DNA from: Diplosphaera chodatii
Lineage: Eukaryota; Chlorophyta; Trebouxiophyceae; Prasiolales; Stichococcaceae
DNA: 64,000 nucleotides
Direction of reading: 5' to 3'
Assembly: GCA_032358165.1 (NCBI GenBank)
Contig: JAALGY010000023.1
Location: 2,542,001 to 2,606,000 of the forward strand
Below are positions 13,341 to 30,486 of this stretch, piece by piece (the stretch's first letter is position 1; every line of letters starts with the position of its first letter). Under the pieces are notes generated by a model. That model was not told where the DNA came from. It searched no databases and was given only the letters and a program-made list of their open reading frames with translations. Both the position numbers and the translations under genes were made by a program.

Positions 13341-16300
13341 TCAATCTGAGCCGTCGTCTGTCTGTTCTGCTGATATGGACAGATGGTACAGCTCATCAAG
13401 CCGCTGCCTTTGTTGGTCTGTACCTTCGACTGCCTCGATCGGCGCCGCTGCTGGCTCTGGCTGCTCAGAGATGTCTATGTGCAGTTCCTGTGCGATGGCC
13501 TGCAGCTGCGGCCGCTGATCTGGGGGTAGCAACGTCACCACTGTGCCTGCAGATTCGCAAGTTTAGATTTGACATCAGGAAACTAAAGGTGTGCTGGCAC
13601 ATGATTCCTGCAGCAACTGGTTTGGGGACTGATTGGGAGGGGTGCCGGCCTACAGAAGTGCAGATCACCTGCATTGCTTCGAAAAATGTACAACAGCAGG
13701 CTGGTCCCACGACTTTGTTGAACAGTACCATAGCATGTGCTTGCTGTCCTGATGCCATAGTGGGGTCGCAACCAGAGAGTAGTCTTGTGAGGATGGTCCA
13801 ATCTGCAATCTGTGTAAACGGCTGAGGCGGCGTATGGCCACACGACTGATGCACCTGGGACGCTGGATCCGATGCGCCCGGCGCGGCCTGCTCGATGCAG
13901 GTAGTCCGTTGCATCCGAAGGGGCCGACGTGTTGTACACGAAGCTGACCGCCGGCAGGTCGAGGCCCCGCGCCGCCGCCGGCGTCGCGATCAGCAGGCTT
14001 GCTTTGTTGTCCCGAAAGTTATGCATCGCCTGTGGGCCAGCAGAAGGAGTCAACTGGGCCTGCTCGGCTCATCGCTCCTGGGTGGTGAACCGCATCCTGG
14101 CCCCGTCAATCCGGACCTATGTCGCACTGAGTCAGCTGAGCTGATGATGTCTACGAGGTCCATAAACGCAGGAGTACAGCTGCTGCAAGTACAAAGTCAC
14201 TGGAGAACAGGCGAGAGTGTACCACATCTGTCATGCTGCGCCAGACCTGTATGGGCTCCTGGCCCCCAGGCAGCAGCACTGCGATGCTGTGCTCGCCCCA
14301 CAGCACGTTGCGCAGCGGCTCTGCAATGGCGGCGGCCTGCTGCTCTGACGCTGCAAACACGATGACCCGCGCCGGAGGTCCGTCATCTCCTTGCCTGCAA
14401 TTGTGGTCACCAGACTGAAAGCGTGGCATGATTGGGGCTCAAAGAGCGCGCTCAGTGTCAGGTAACCAGCAGCAAGATCGCGATCGCCATCAAGTCTATG
14501 CACAGACGCCTCCCCTGGAGGAATAATTTGGAGGGATGCGAGTTGTGGCAACCGCAGAGGCGCAAGCAACAGCAAAGGGAACCAAAGGTGCGCACGCATT
14601 GAGGTCTGCTCGTATCTGCCGGCACAGTACAGCGATCGTGCGGCCGGCTTCGCACTCTATGCACACATGCCGCAGCGCCCTGGGTATGCCACCCTGTGGT
14701 AAACACACCATGTCAGCTGCAAGCTAGAACAAACCTTCATCGATGAGGACAGACCCTCAGCAGAGAATGGCAAGTGGTCAACCAGGGAATTCCATCCAGG
14801 CAGCAGATTGCATCTGGATTGCATTTGTTAGATGCGTACCTGGCCGACGGCCACGGTCTCTGGCTGCTCCATCCAGCCCATCGCCACCGCAGTGGCTGCA
14901 ATGTCGTCCTGCACCGTGGCGCCCACAAACACGAGTGTGGGCTTAGGCTTCCCGCCCGCTGCAGCTGATAGGAGCGTCTCCATGGCCTCCGAGTGCCTCT
15001 GCAGCGCAAGAGTACTGACATGGGGGATGGACACAACCTGGACAGTCGCACCTTACTCTGCAGAATTCTCCCATACACAGTGTGCACAGGCGTGACAGCG
15101 CGCCGCAGCTGTGTGCCGCACGCCCTGGCTGTGTTCCAGTAGTGCATATGCAGCAGCACTGGGGCATGCATCATGCACACCTGGAAGCAGGCGTCGACCT
15201 CGTCGACGACCAGGAAGCGCGCCGCCGCGACGTCGAAGGGCGGGCGGCTCCCGTGCAGCGCGGCGGCCAGCGCGGGCGGCGTCGCCACCACCACGTGCGC
15301 CTTGCGCAGGCCCCTGTCGCCCCGCGCCGCCTCCGCCTCGTCGTTGTCCAGCACGCCGCGCACCTGCACGCAGCATGCGCCGGCAGTGCTGCTTCCATGA
15401 GCAGATGCGTTCTGATGTTTCCTCGAATGCAGAAGCACATGCGCCAACTCCTTCTCACTCCCCAGGTCAGTGCCCCGTGACCCGCCTTTCCAAGCTGTGG
15501 CAGGCTGCACACGGACTGCCTGGCTGCCTTGCCCTGCCCACCCAGGAGGACACGACCAGATGTGAAGGCAGCTGCAGGGTGGGCCTGCGCACCTGCAGGC
15601 CGCGTGGCCCAGAGTAGCGAAACATGTTGCCCGGCTGCCCGGGGATGCCGACGACTGCCGTGGGGTTGCCGCCAAACAGGCGGTAGACCAGCAGAGCTAT
15701 CTGCACGCCCAGCTCACGTGTGGGCACTAGCACCACACACTGAGGCCCCTGCGTATGAACTTTGAAGTATAACAAGCCAGGTGCTTCATGTCAGAAGGCA
15801 TGCCTATGAAACACGTACAAGCTCTTGAACCTGTGCATCCTGCCACGATACAGACAGGCTGCCAATACGCAAGAATGTGGCGCGACCTTCTGACACGATA
15901 TTTGATGCGAGACACGTTGCATACCTCGAACTCTGACAGCGGCGACTGAGGCGGGTAGTCCAGCTGCGACAGCACCGGCATCAGGAAGGACAGCGTCTTG
16001 CCGCTGCCGGTCTCGGACTGAATGACTGCATCGCGCCGCGATTGCAGTACCTCTGCCGCACGCGTCTGCACCTCTGCTTGAAGACAACAGCCGGTAGCTG
16101 CGAGGCTGCGTTACGTCATGGGTGCACCCACATCAACTTGCACATGCCACACATGGCACAATCTGGCGCTCCAGCCCCTGGACAATGTGTGGCAAGCTAC
16201 ATGCTGACCTGTTGGGAATCGGAGGCCGTACTGCTCTGCACGGTCCGCAAGCCAGTCCGGCACGCCGAGCTGCCGCCAGCTGGTGCCGCCGCCAGCGCCG

Positions 16301-16677
16301 CTGCCATTGCCGTTTTGCCGCGCACGCAACTCGTCCCGTATGCTGCCGGCCGTCTGGAAGTCTTCGCTGTCCACAGCTATCTGCAGCGCCGTCTGCAGCT
16401 GGTTGGCGTCCATCCCCGACAGCCCCGCACCGTCCGAAGTGGCTCTGCAGCGATGCCGGCCTGCATGCCGTCGTTGCTGGCTGGCTGACAGCAATGACCT
16501 CGATGTGAAGGAGCGTCTGCATTGGGGGGTGCTGAACGGAAGGGGTCGGACGGAGTGACCCTGTAGAGGCGCTGCATGCTGCACACCCAGCAGGGAGGTG
16601 AGAGTGCACACTCTTACATGCAGCGGCATCCTGTGCTCGTCCGTCGGAGACAAATACCTGCGCTGCAGTGCGCGCAC
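13341..16677 (-). CDS. DEAD-box-type RNA helicase with transit peptide and UVR-like motif
   Basis: Nine exons on the minus strand: 16677-16209, 16073-15925, 15748-15593, 15363-15181, 14998-14840, 14693-14596, 14394-14247, 14029-13855, 13546-13341, all in phase. Helicase motifs in order: I (SETGSGKT), Ia (VPTRELGVQ), II as VVDEVDAC (DEVD rather than DEAD), III-region VFVGATVQDD, IV-region RVIVFAAS, V (ATPAAARGLDLP), VI (HRAGRAGRIG). The N-terminus is long and rich in Arg, Ser and Ala, as in plastid transit peptides, followed by NQLQTALQIAVDSEDFQTAG and SIRDELRAR, which looks like a UVR motif. By analogy with plastid DEAD-box proteins it probably acts in plastid RNA or ribosome metabolism; that role and location are inference. 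It ends 71 bp from the agmatine deiminase stop, tail to tail. Confidence 0.9.
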
Positions 16678-16924
16678 AAATCAATTGGTCGAAAACATGC
16701 GAATGGACTGCAGCCCTGCCCTGAAGCTAGTCTGACTGTCTGAGTGCATGTGCACGATCTCAGCAGGTGCAGTAGAGTCAGTATGCAGCTCGCTGCAGTG
16801 CAGTCATACTGCAGGAAGGTATGCATACGAGCTGTCTGTTGATGTGAGACCAGGTTGTATCGCGGTGCCTGTGCCCATTTGCATTGCATCACCAGTCACC
16901 AGCAGCGTGCAGTTTTCACACCAA
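16678..16924. promoter_or_regulatory. Short divergent promoter, helicase / fibrillin
   Basis: Only about 250 bp separates the two start codons, both of which open proteins with plastid-type N-termini. It must contain two 5' UTRs and a shared or back-to-back promoter. Confidence 0.5.
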
Positions 16925-18239
16925 ATGCAGAGTGCAGCGAAGCGTTGTTTTGGCATGGCAGCCCAGACAAGCTCATGTTGTTACACGAGAGCTGGCAGCT
17001 TGTTGCCAGGTTCCCGTCGCCACGCATTCTCCCCAGTGCGCCAACGACATCAGGTTCGCAGGCATTCAAGCATGCGCCAGCCGGCGGCAGTCCGTGCAGC
17101 TGCGCAGCAGCATGTCAAACTTGCAGGCCTGAAAGCCAATGATAGCACCAAGGCAGCGGAGCTCAAGGACAGCATCGCCAGGCTGGCAGGCAGCAAGAAC
17201 GGGAATGACCTCCCGCCGGAGCGGCATGCTGAAATCAAGCAGCTCCTCCAGCAGCTGGAAGGCATGAACCCAGCACACCAGGTGCGACAACCAAAAGACC
17301 AGCTTGCTGAAGCAACTTATCGAACGTTCAGCAAAATGTGCTATCAATGATGGCACGGTTACGTGGCCGCGCGTCACTCGAGTCAAGATCCGCTGGGCAC
17401 AGGCTGCTTTCAGCTTCTCCCGCTCTTGTGATTCCACTGCTGCTTGACACTTCCACGGGACAGCTTCATTGCAGCGCTTGCTTGTTGCAGCCTGCGGAGG
17501 TGGACCTGGCGGGAACGATCTGGAAGCTCGTGTACTCTACCTCCACAGCAGCGTCATCCGGGAAGCTTGGCCCGTTTGTAGGGTTTGTGCAGCAGGTGAG
17601 GTCAAGCTTGCTGGGGTGACGGCACCAGACTTCCAACAGACTATGACTCTAGCACCCTGCTGCGCAGGAGTTTCCAGCCAGCCAGCCAGACCAGTACATC
17701 AACTGGGTCGCATTTGGCGGTGAGGCGCAGCACCGCATTTGCCTATGAAGGCAACCCCAGCAGCAACTGCCGGTATGTGCTAACTTTAGATTCTGACACA
17801 GGTGACAAGGACACGGGCTGGTTCCGTGCTAAGCTGCTGGCTGACTACAGCGTTGCATCAGACCGTGACAACAAGCTGAATGTGGAGGTGCTGCATTAGA
17901 CACATGCCTGTAGATGCCTGATTACTAGCCGTGCAATCTCGTCGTGACAACTGGCTTTCTTACCAGCACATGTCATGTTGAGTTGTGCTGTGACAGTTCA
18001 TCGACACCACTTTCATGCTGGGACCGCTGAAGTTTACCCAGAAATTCCCGGCCGGCCGGGGGGGCTGGTGGCGGCTGACCTACATTGATGACGACTATCG
18101 CATCCTGTGAGTGGCTCACTCTACAGCGTGTTGTCCACAACCTCATGCGCCCTTATCATGTTGCAGTACATCCCTAAACTCTGCCCTGTTGATGCATAGG
18201 TATGCCAACACCGAGAATGTATTCGTGCTGGCACGGTGA
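16925..18239 (+). CDS. Plastid-lipid-associated protein (PAP/fibrillin family)
   Basis: Fibrillins bind lipids at plastoglobules and thylakoids. Six exons join in phase: 16925-17281, 17491-17595, 17668-17719, 17802-17887, 17997-18106, 18200-18239. The first 60 or so residues (RRHAFSPVRQRHQVRRHSS) are basic and Ser-rich like a plastid transit peptide. Family signatures follow: PAEVDLAGTIWKLVYST near the start of the lipocalin-like domain, then FIDTTFMLGPLKF, GWWRLTYIDDDYRIL and NVFVLAR at the end, matching the usual fibrillin C-terminus with its D-x-D-x-R-I stretch. ATG at 16925 or 16955 is possible. Specific subfamily was not determined. Confidence 0.85.
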
Positions 18240-18645
18240 CGGCAAGGGGAGGCAAGAGTGTTAGTGTAGAGTTAGGCGGGTGTTTGAAAAGAGGAATGAT
18301 GACGTACCAGGCACCGAGGTGGAAGAGGCAAGTGCAGCTGCTGCATACTGAAAGCATGCAACATTTGGTTGCCCTGTAGCGTCCAAGATGACGTCTGCAG
18401 CTGCCTTGCGACGGACGCACCTGGTGCAATGGTAATATCAACACAATCTGAGCTGATAGGGCTGCTTGTGCATGCTCTCAGACCTTAAAGTCACAGTTGA
18501 TCGTTCACGTGCAGACGTGGCTCAGTGATATAGTCGGTGCTCGATCTGTGTCCTGCATTTGTGTTGCACTCACTTGCACCTGCTGCAGCTGCCGAGTGCT
18601 GACGCCGCTTTGCAGGTCATTGAACGCAATTCGAATTGCTACATC
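18240..18645. other. Gap between fibrillin and aldo-keto reductase
   Basis: About 400 bp; contains the fibrillin 3' UTR and the promoter and 5' UTR of the next gene. No exon recognised. Confidence 0.4.
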
Positions 18646-20703
18646 ATGGTCGTTCTGGACAAGATGCCGGACGTCCCAATGAAGAAGCTCAACACTGGAG
18701 CGCAGATCCCCTGCGTGGGCGTTGGATTCTGGAAGTCCGATGACACCGAGCTCGTGAGCTGCGCATGTACCGGTGTGTGACACTTTCACCCAATGGCACG
18801 CGATCTGCGGGCCATACAGGGCGCACATGAGGTTCATGTCCTCCTGCGCCCAGGTGGCAGAGACGGCGATGGGCGTTGGCTACCGGCTTCTTGATACAGC
18901 ATCGGAATACGGCAATGAGCAGAAGGTCGCCAACGCTATCCACAAGGTGCCTCGTTTGTCTGCGTCGGGATCCGTGCATACGCTGGTGTGTATGTGACAT
19001 GCGCTCTGCAGCAACATCGCACATGTGAGACAGGCAATGGCAAAACATGTCCGTTCGCGCCTCAGGGCATTGAGCTGGGCATCATCAAGCGAGAGGATGT
19101 GTTTGTGACCACGAAGCTGTGGAATGACGACCACCATACAGTGGAGGATGCCATGGATACGAGCCTTAAGGTTGCACCATGCATGTGGTCCTACGGCACG
19201 ACTCACCAAGCGAAACAGTTTTCGTCTGCATATCACGATGGCCACATGAAGAAAGCGAATGCATGCCTGATTCTGCCACCTGACGTTGGCTGCACTGCTT
19301 GAACTACAGGAACTTGGGCTGGACTATGTCGACTTGTGGCTGATGCACTGGCCAGTGGCTGGCAACGATGGCGACCAGGTGGATCCGCCCATAAAGGACA
19401 CCTGGCAGCGCATGGAAAAGCAGTTCGATGCTGGCAAGGCCAAGGTCTGCACCTTCGATGGCAACACGAGCATGAGATGAAAACAGACTTGAGCTTTTGT
19501 CTGCTAAATGCAAAGGTCATGCGCAGCCAGTCTCTTTCAGGGTCTTCCGAGTGGGTGCTGACCAGTGGTTCGTGCTGCACCAGGCGATTGGCATCAGCAA
19601 CTTCAGCGTCAAGAAGCTGAAGGACTTGCTGTCCTATGCTCGCATCAAGCCTGCTGTCGTCCAGGTAGAGGTGCGGACCCAGCACCTGAATCCACCTTTC
19701 CACGAGACGCATGCTGTCATTCGCGAAGCTGCTGTCCAAGTGCTCAACTCAGTGTCATGTCTGTTCACATTGCACCTTTTGCGCCTGCAGTCTCATGTGT
19801 TCTGGCACAACCAGGATGTCATCGACTTCTGCAAGTCAGAGGTGGGCCACTGTCCTGGAGCAGCCACACAAACAGGTCGGGGTGGTGGTGTTGATAATAC
19901 TTGTGTCGACTCACTGAACATAGTGACCGGCTGGGGCTTGCAGGGTATTGTGGTGGAAGCCTACTCTCCACTGGCATCAGATGACTCGGCCCCGGTATGT
20001 CTGTTGCACCTGACCTGGCGACGGGCGTAATCCAAAAATGAGGATGAAGGCAGAATGCTGTTGTTCATGCCTGGACTTGGTGTGTGCAGATGTTCGACAG
20101 GAAGGACGATCCCTCCATCTTCTCCAACCCGACGGTGAAGAAGGTCGCTGAGAAGCTGGGGAAGTCACCCGCACAGGTGACGCTGCTGGTGTCAACCGCC
20201 AGGATGGCAGCCCTGCAACCCCACGCTGCGCTGAAGATCTCTCTGGACAGTGGACTTCAGTGCTATTGCAGTCCACGAGCTGCACTGCCACCCTTCATCT
20301 GTTTGACAAGGATGGTGGCAGACTCATTGACCGCATGCCTGCTAACACGGAGCAGGTGGTGCTGAGGTGGGGCCTACAACGTGACACGGTCGTCATCCCG
20401 AAGGCGACTGCTGTGGAGCATTTGCAGGTACACTTGCAGCCTCAAGACATTTGTTCCTGTCTTGCGATGTGGCCTGGGCATTCAGCCACTCTGCAGGATC
20501 CTGCTGTCAGGTCGAGTGGTTCAAGCTGTTGCGACTCGCAGAACAACCTGGACATCCTAGACTGGGAGCTGCCCGACGAGGACTTCCAGGCGCTTTCAGG
20601 ACTGCAGCCGCAACGCCGAATGGTGGACGGCGGCATCTTCTGTGGCGAGGACAAGCCTTACAAGGTGCAGATTATTACCAGAAATGGTGAATTCTCTGAG
20701 TGA
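18646..20703 (+). CDS. Aldo-keto reductase
   Basis: NADPH-dependent reduction of aldehydes or ketones. Ten exons: 18646-18753, 18854-18946, 19066-19170, 19310-19444, 19584-19670, 19791-19841, 19944-19994, 20090-20176, 20356-20427, 20542-20703, all phase 0, about 310 residues, the usual AKR length. The catalytic tetrad is visible: Asp and Tyr in [11 protein letters not shown], Lys in VTTKLWND, His in LWLMHWPV. Cofactor-loop sequences [17 protein letters not shown] and VIPKAT are in their normal order. The C-terminus ([13 protein letters not shown]) is typical of the plant and yeast type. The substrate cannot be set from sequence. The start at 18646 was chosen because the N-terminus [20 protein letters not shown] follows closely. 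Confidence 0.9.
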
Positions 20704-21475
20704 AGCTCGGCTGTTGTGCATGCAAGCCCACTGCTGACAGAGTACGAAACATGCTTACAGGAGCCAAGCCAAATTTGGGACGGGCCTTGATGGATTCACA
20801 GACGCGCTGAGGACATGACTCGCATTGACCATCACACCATGAAGAGTTTTGGGGACTCGGATCTGGTTTGCAGAACCTATTATTATAGCTTGATCCAGCT
20901 GTGTGCAATGGCTTGAACTGTCGTGGAACATCACCCATTCTGCTGCACGTTCGCCGAGGTTGCATGCCTCTCCGGTTCCATGACGAGGTTCCATGACGTC
21001 CATTTCAGGACCTCAACTAGTTGTCGTAGTGCGGCTCGTTAGGCTTCTTGCCGCGCGAAAGCTCGCTGCACCTTACCACTGCAGCATGCAAATGAGTTAG
21101 CATGGGATCGTCCAAGATGTGCAGCTGGTGACGTAACGTAACGCAGATTGCATGGCAACATCATGCATACTACGCTGCATTTATACACAATCACTTGGCA
21201 TGGGATGCCTGGTTCCCAAGATTATTCAGGCTGCTGATGCTGTTGTGTCAGCGAATCCTGACCGTGCGCTTCAGGTCACTGCAGATCAAGAGTGCAGCAT
21301 TTGCGCTGGTGCCGCAGCGCAGGTGTCGGATCACCCGTTCTTGAAAATGATCTGACGCTGTGTGATGTGCCTGCATGTCGATGTCATATCGGCTACATTG
21401 TGAATGTGTCGCCGCGCATGCATGCATGCATGCATGCATGCTCTTCGCCGCCATAACATTTTGCATGATGGTGCA
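20704..21475. other. Gap before the GHR-like pair
   Basis: About 770 bp, with a GCAT tetranucleotide tract near its end. A first exon of the downstream GHR-like gene may lie here (candidate coding around 21230-21320), but I cannot prove it. Confidence 0.35.
21415..21442. repeat. GCAT tetranucleotide microsatellite
   Basis: About six to seven uninterrupted copies of the self-complementary unit gcat, which can pair with itself. It lies in presumed intron or 5' sequence upstream of the GHR-like gene. Confidence 0.9.
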
Positions 21476-22953
21476 GGCACGGCGTCTTGTGGACTGATCG
21501 CAACGTGATGATGTCTTCGGCGTCCCAGGCAGCAGCAGATCCGGGGCGCTATCATCTCATTGCGGCGTATTCTCACCCTGGCGCACACCAGGCCATCCTG
21601 ATGCGACAGCTGAAAGGCCTACAGGTGACAATGTAAGTGGTATACTGTCAGAGTCAATGCGTACTGATTGTCTGACTGATGTGTTGATCGGCGTTGTGAA
21701 CTGCATTTGGTCAACCGGCAATGAGCTCATGCATACCACCCAATTGCAGGCAGGCTTGCCTGCGTCTGACGCAGGACGCGGTACCGATGTCCATTATGTA
21801 CCCTGTGAAAGACGCTGATGGGGGCTGGCGCTTTGTCAAGGAGCCAGACGCTAAGTATCCAGAGTGCAGCGCCGCACCCTTTGCGGGGATACAGGCGCAG
21901 GACCCACCCCAGCTGTTGGTGCGGCCAGCAATCCTTCACTGTGACGGTAACCGGAAAACCATGCAAGATCCATGCAATGCTGTGCTTCGAGCCTGTAGCT
22001 GCTGGTACTACTGTGTGGAGGTTGAGCTGCAGGACGTGCGGAAGAGCATCTCATCCGACGGTACTCAGATCATGGCGATGTTGAACAGCTCTGCGGCGGC
22101 AGCTGCCACTGCGCCCGACTACAACCCAGCACAGCTGCAGCCGCAAGTCCAGCAGCTGTGTGAGCACATTCAGCAGGATGTCATCGAGAACATCCGTGCC
22201 TGCGGCGATGCGGACTCGCAGGTGAGGCGAGTGGGCTTGTTGACAGCCGGGGCTCTGCTCTGATCAAGAGCAGTAGACAGGATCGGCCCCAGCTGCCCAC
22301 TTGCTCTTCATGTTGTTGCGTGCAGGAGAACTACGAAGCTGCCTGCACGGCACTCTTTGTGGCGCTGGACGAGTTGGACCAGCAGCTGAGCAGTTGCAGG
22401 CAGGCAGCTGTCCACCCACCAGCGGTTCTGCTCAAAGCTGCTGCCAACAGCAACCTGCGCTGCTCATGTTGATGGCGCCATTCGTTTTGAGTGAGGACCT
22501 CAACGAAAGTGGACACATCAGGGCCAAGACCTCGCCTCCAGGATCATGGTGCGATTGCCCGCAGGTACTTGGTCGATAACCGTCAGGACGGCCTGCTGGT
22601 GCCGACACTGGCGGACTGGCTGCTGTTCACCCACCTCATCCGCTTCGACGCGGTCGAGAGCGTCCTGTTCAAGGCCAACCTGAGGCGCATCCAGGACTAC
22701 CACCACCTGCAGGTGCAGCAACATGCCTGCCCTTGACTACATGTGATGCTGCCTCCAGAGCCCAAGGTGAGCCGAAGTTGTGCGCTGCCCTGATCTCACA
22801 CAGCTGACTTCTTCATTGCATGTACAGGGCTGGCTGGCCGACCTGTACTCGCTGCCTGGCGTCGCGGACACAGTGAAGTGGCAGCACATCATGGCGGGCG
22901 GCTGGCTGATGCGGCCCGACTTGAACCCCAAGCTACGCATTCCACGCGGGTGA
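21476..22953 (+). CDS. Glutathionyl-hydroquinone-reductase-like protein lacking the catalytic Cys
   Basis: Exons: ~21476-21624, 21754-21918, 22021-22221, 22326-22393, 22565-22712, 22828-22953; the true start is unresolved. It aligns block by block with its neighbour at 23245-25165: GRYHLIAAYSHPGAHQAIL against GRYHLYIANNCPWCHRVAL, DADGGWRF against DPDRGWQF, LADWLLFTHLIRFD against EADVRLFPTLFRFD, and GWLADLYSLPGVADTV against RWLQDLWRLPGVAAAS. The CPWC active-site motif of the family is HPGA here, so thiol chemistry of the GHR type is unlikely. The donor after 22393 reads tt where the neighbour has gt. It could be a non-catalytic glutathione-binding protein or a decaying duplicate. Exon frames are otherwise open. 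Confidence 0.7.
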
Positions 22954-23244
22954 CTGCACTCCCCTGGATGCATGCACACACGCCTCCTGGTCCAGCTCAG
23001 AGCCCGACCCAAGATGCCAACTACATCTATGGTGTGCTGAGTATCGCAAAGGCCTGTTTCGAATGGCATGCAGGGGCATCCCATTCCTGCCGCTGCCACC
23101 TCTGAGGCGGAGGCAACTAGGCATTGCGAGCAGTGAGCGCTCACAACAGGCAGCAGGCAAGCTTGTTGGTTGACCATATCGTCTCAAGTCCTTCCTTCTG
23201 CTGATTCACTATATTGCCATCCTTCTGCAAACGAATGGTGCAAG

Positions 23245-25165
23245 ATGGTCTTCACCAAAGCAGGATGGATGCTTGATAGCTGCTCAGCTCAGCAATGCAT
23301 CGACTTTGCAGAGAAGGCCAAAGTTGGGGGGGAGTTTGTGCGACCAGATAGCAAGCTGCGTGAAGTTATCACCGCTGATGGCAGCAGCGGCCTGCCTGCA
23401 CAGGCCGGTCGCTACCACCTGTACATTGCAAACAACTGTCCATGGTGAGCGTAGCCTCTTGGGCTCCGGTCTGTCTCCCAACAGGCTGGCATAGCAAGCT
23501 GCCAGCACACCCACCTGCAGATGTGCGTGCAAATCTGTTCGGCCAGGTGCACAGCTTGGTGTCCTGCTGCAGGTGCCACCGTGTGGCGCTGACGCGAGCG
23601 ATCCTGGGCCTCGAAGATGCGATCACCATGGACGTGCTGTTCTACCGGCGGGACCCCGACCGTGGTTGGCAGTTCAAGCCGGAGGTATGGCAGCCTGCAG
23701 CAACATGTTGTTGACATGCTGTACCACTGCTCCACGGATGAGTTGTCAGCCGGGTGTCTCAGTGTGACAGCAGGAGCCGGGGTGCACTCCTGACACTGCG
23801 GCGGGCGGCATCCGCTTCATACGTGAACTGTACGAGAGGCAGGACTCTCAGGAGAAGTCGGTGCGCCAACTCGCATCACCCTCCGAACACACCGCCAGTG
23901 CCACTGCGATGCCATCGGCATTATGCACCGGACTGGTTGCTGGGTAACAGCCAGAAGATGTTGATGCACACCTCATCTTTCACAGGTGCCAGTGCTATAC
24001 GACAAGCAGACTCAGCGTATTGTAAACAATGAGTCGGCGGATATCATCCGCATGCTGGCCACTGACTTCAAGGTGCACCTTGGAATGCTGAGCTGCGCTA
24101 TGTTTATCCCGCCTAGTCCGACCTTGTTGGCAAAGTGTCAGTTTTAGCAAAATTCTGCCAGCACGCACCTTTGCTGTTGTGCAGATGTTGATGACAATGG
24201 CATTGCTGTCAGGACCTCCACCATGCAAGCCAGTCTCCTGACATTTTGTTGTCAGCATCGCTTGCAGGCATTGCAGCGGGACGGGGCTCCAGACCTGGTG
24301 CCGGCAGGTTCAGAGCCCCGTATCGATCTCGTGAATGCATGGGTGCGACTGCTGCTCTTGCCGTAACCGCTGCATGATCAGGAGGCATGTGTCGCTTCCA
24401 GTCCAGCGCTCACAATCGCCACACCTGTGACTGCTTTCTTAGCGCCAAAATGCTGTGTGTTCCCACAGACATACACAGACATCAACAACGGGGCGTACCG
24501 CGCTGGGTTTGCAAGCGAGCAGGGTGCTTACGATGTGGCCTTCGACAAGTTCTTTGCGGCCCTCGACCGTGCAGAGGCCGTCCTGGCAGACAGCAGGTAC
24601 TGCATAGAGTGGCTTCCACACACCTACTCCTGCCATGTTGCTGCCCTTGCATATAGCTATGGGTTTGCAATTGACCAATCCCGATAAAGTGACACTGCAA
24701 TCGCATTGACAGTGTTCCCACTGACAGACTCTGCTACACTGGCGGACGGCGATTTGAACCTTTCATCATCTGCAGGTTCTTGTGTGGGGACCAGGTGACA
24801 GAAGCTGATGTGCGGCTGTTTCCCACGCTCTTCCGATTCGACCATGTGTATTACAGTCGCTTCCTACTGAACCGCGCCACGATCCACGACTCCTACCCCG
24901 CACTGCAGGTCCGGTTGACGCACCGCATGTGTCGTCACCATGTGCTGCACTGTGCAGCTTATGATAGTTTCTGCAGATCAATGATGCTGTTGATTTGCAG
25001 CGATCTGAGATTCCATGACGCTCGCACATGCAGAGGTGGCTGCAGGACCTCTGGCGCCTGCCAGGCGTGGCTGCAGCCAGCAACCTTGATCATTGCAAGC
25101 GAGGCTACTTCGGCCGGACCGGTAACAACATCGTGCCGCTGGGCCCAAAGCTGGACTGGCCATGA
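23245..25165 (+). CDS. Glutathionyl-hydroquinone reductase (GST omega/xi-like)
   Basis: Reduces glutathionyl-hydroquinones with glutathione. Exons: 23245-23444, 23573-23685, 23774-23860, 23986-24072, 24268-24342, 24469-24596, 24776-24908, 25034-25165, all in phase. The thioredoxin-fold motif NNCPWCHR carries the catalytic Cys of the xi class; VPVLYDKQTQRIVNNESADI is the cis-proline and glutathione-binding region; the all-helical domain has GAYRAGFASEQGAYD and EADVRLFPTLFRFD; the end LPGVAAASNLDHCKRGYFG matches the family. No clear transit peptide. It is the second member of a tandem pair with the cysteine-less protein upstream. Function within quinone metabolism or detoxification is inferred from family. 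Confidence 0.9.
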
Positions 25166-25505
25166 ACAGGGTTGGGAAGATGCTGGCATACGAGCCTGGA
25201 ATATGGCGCTCGTGTGATTGGCATCCTTGACGCATTCTGCCGACGTGTTTGAAGTGCTTGCTGGTGCATCGGACCAGACTGACGAGGCACCGAAACCCTT
25301 GTATCATACAACAGTACCAAATGTGTTGATTCCTTCTCGGTTGCTTTGACACTGACCTGAGACAGGCTGCTACACCGCTGCAAATTTGTAGTGGCACTGG
25401 CTCTCCCCGCCTGAAGCCTGACATCTGCCGGAACGAGTCGCTCGCACTGAGCCCGATCCAGCCCTGCAGCAAACTGCCCGGGCCATGCCGCCACCGCACC
25501 AAGCA

Positions 25506-30486
<4,981 letters not shown>

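Noticed and set aside
14737..15675. 312-codon minus-strand open frame
   Set aside because: Contains one helicase exon (15363-15181) extended through flanking introns.
17714..17899. 61-codon ORF within the fibrillin gene
   Set aside because: It reads through an intron; exon 17668-17719 joins 17802-17887 in phase (AFG|GDKD), giving the family sequence.
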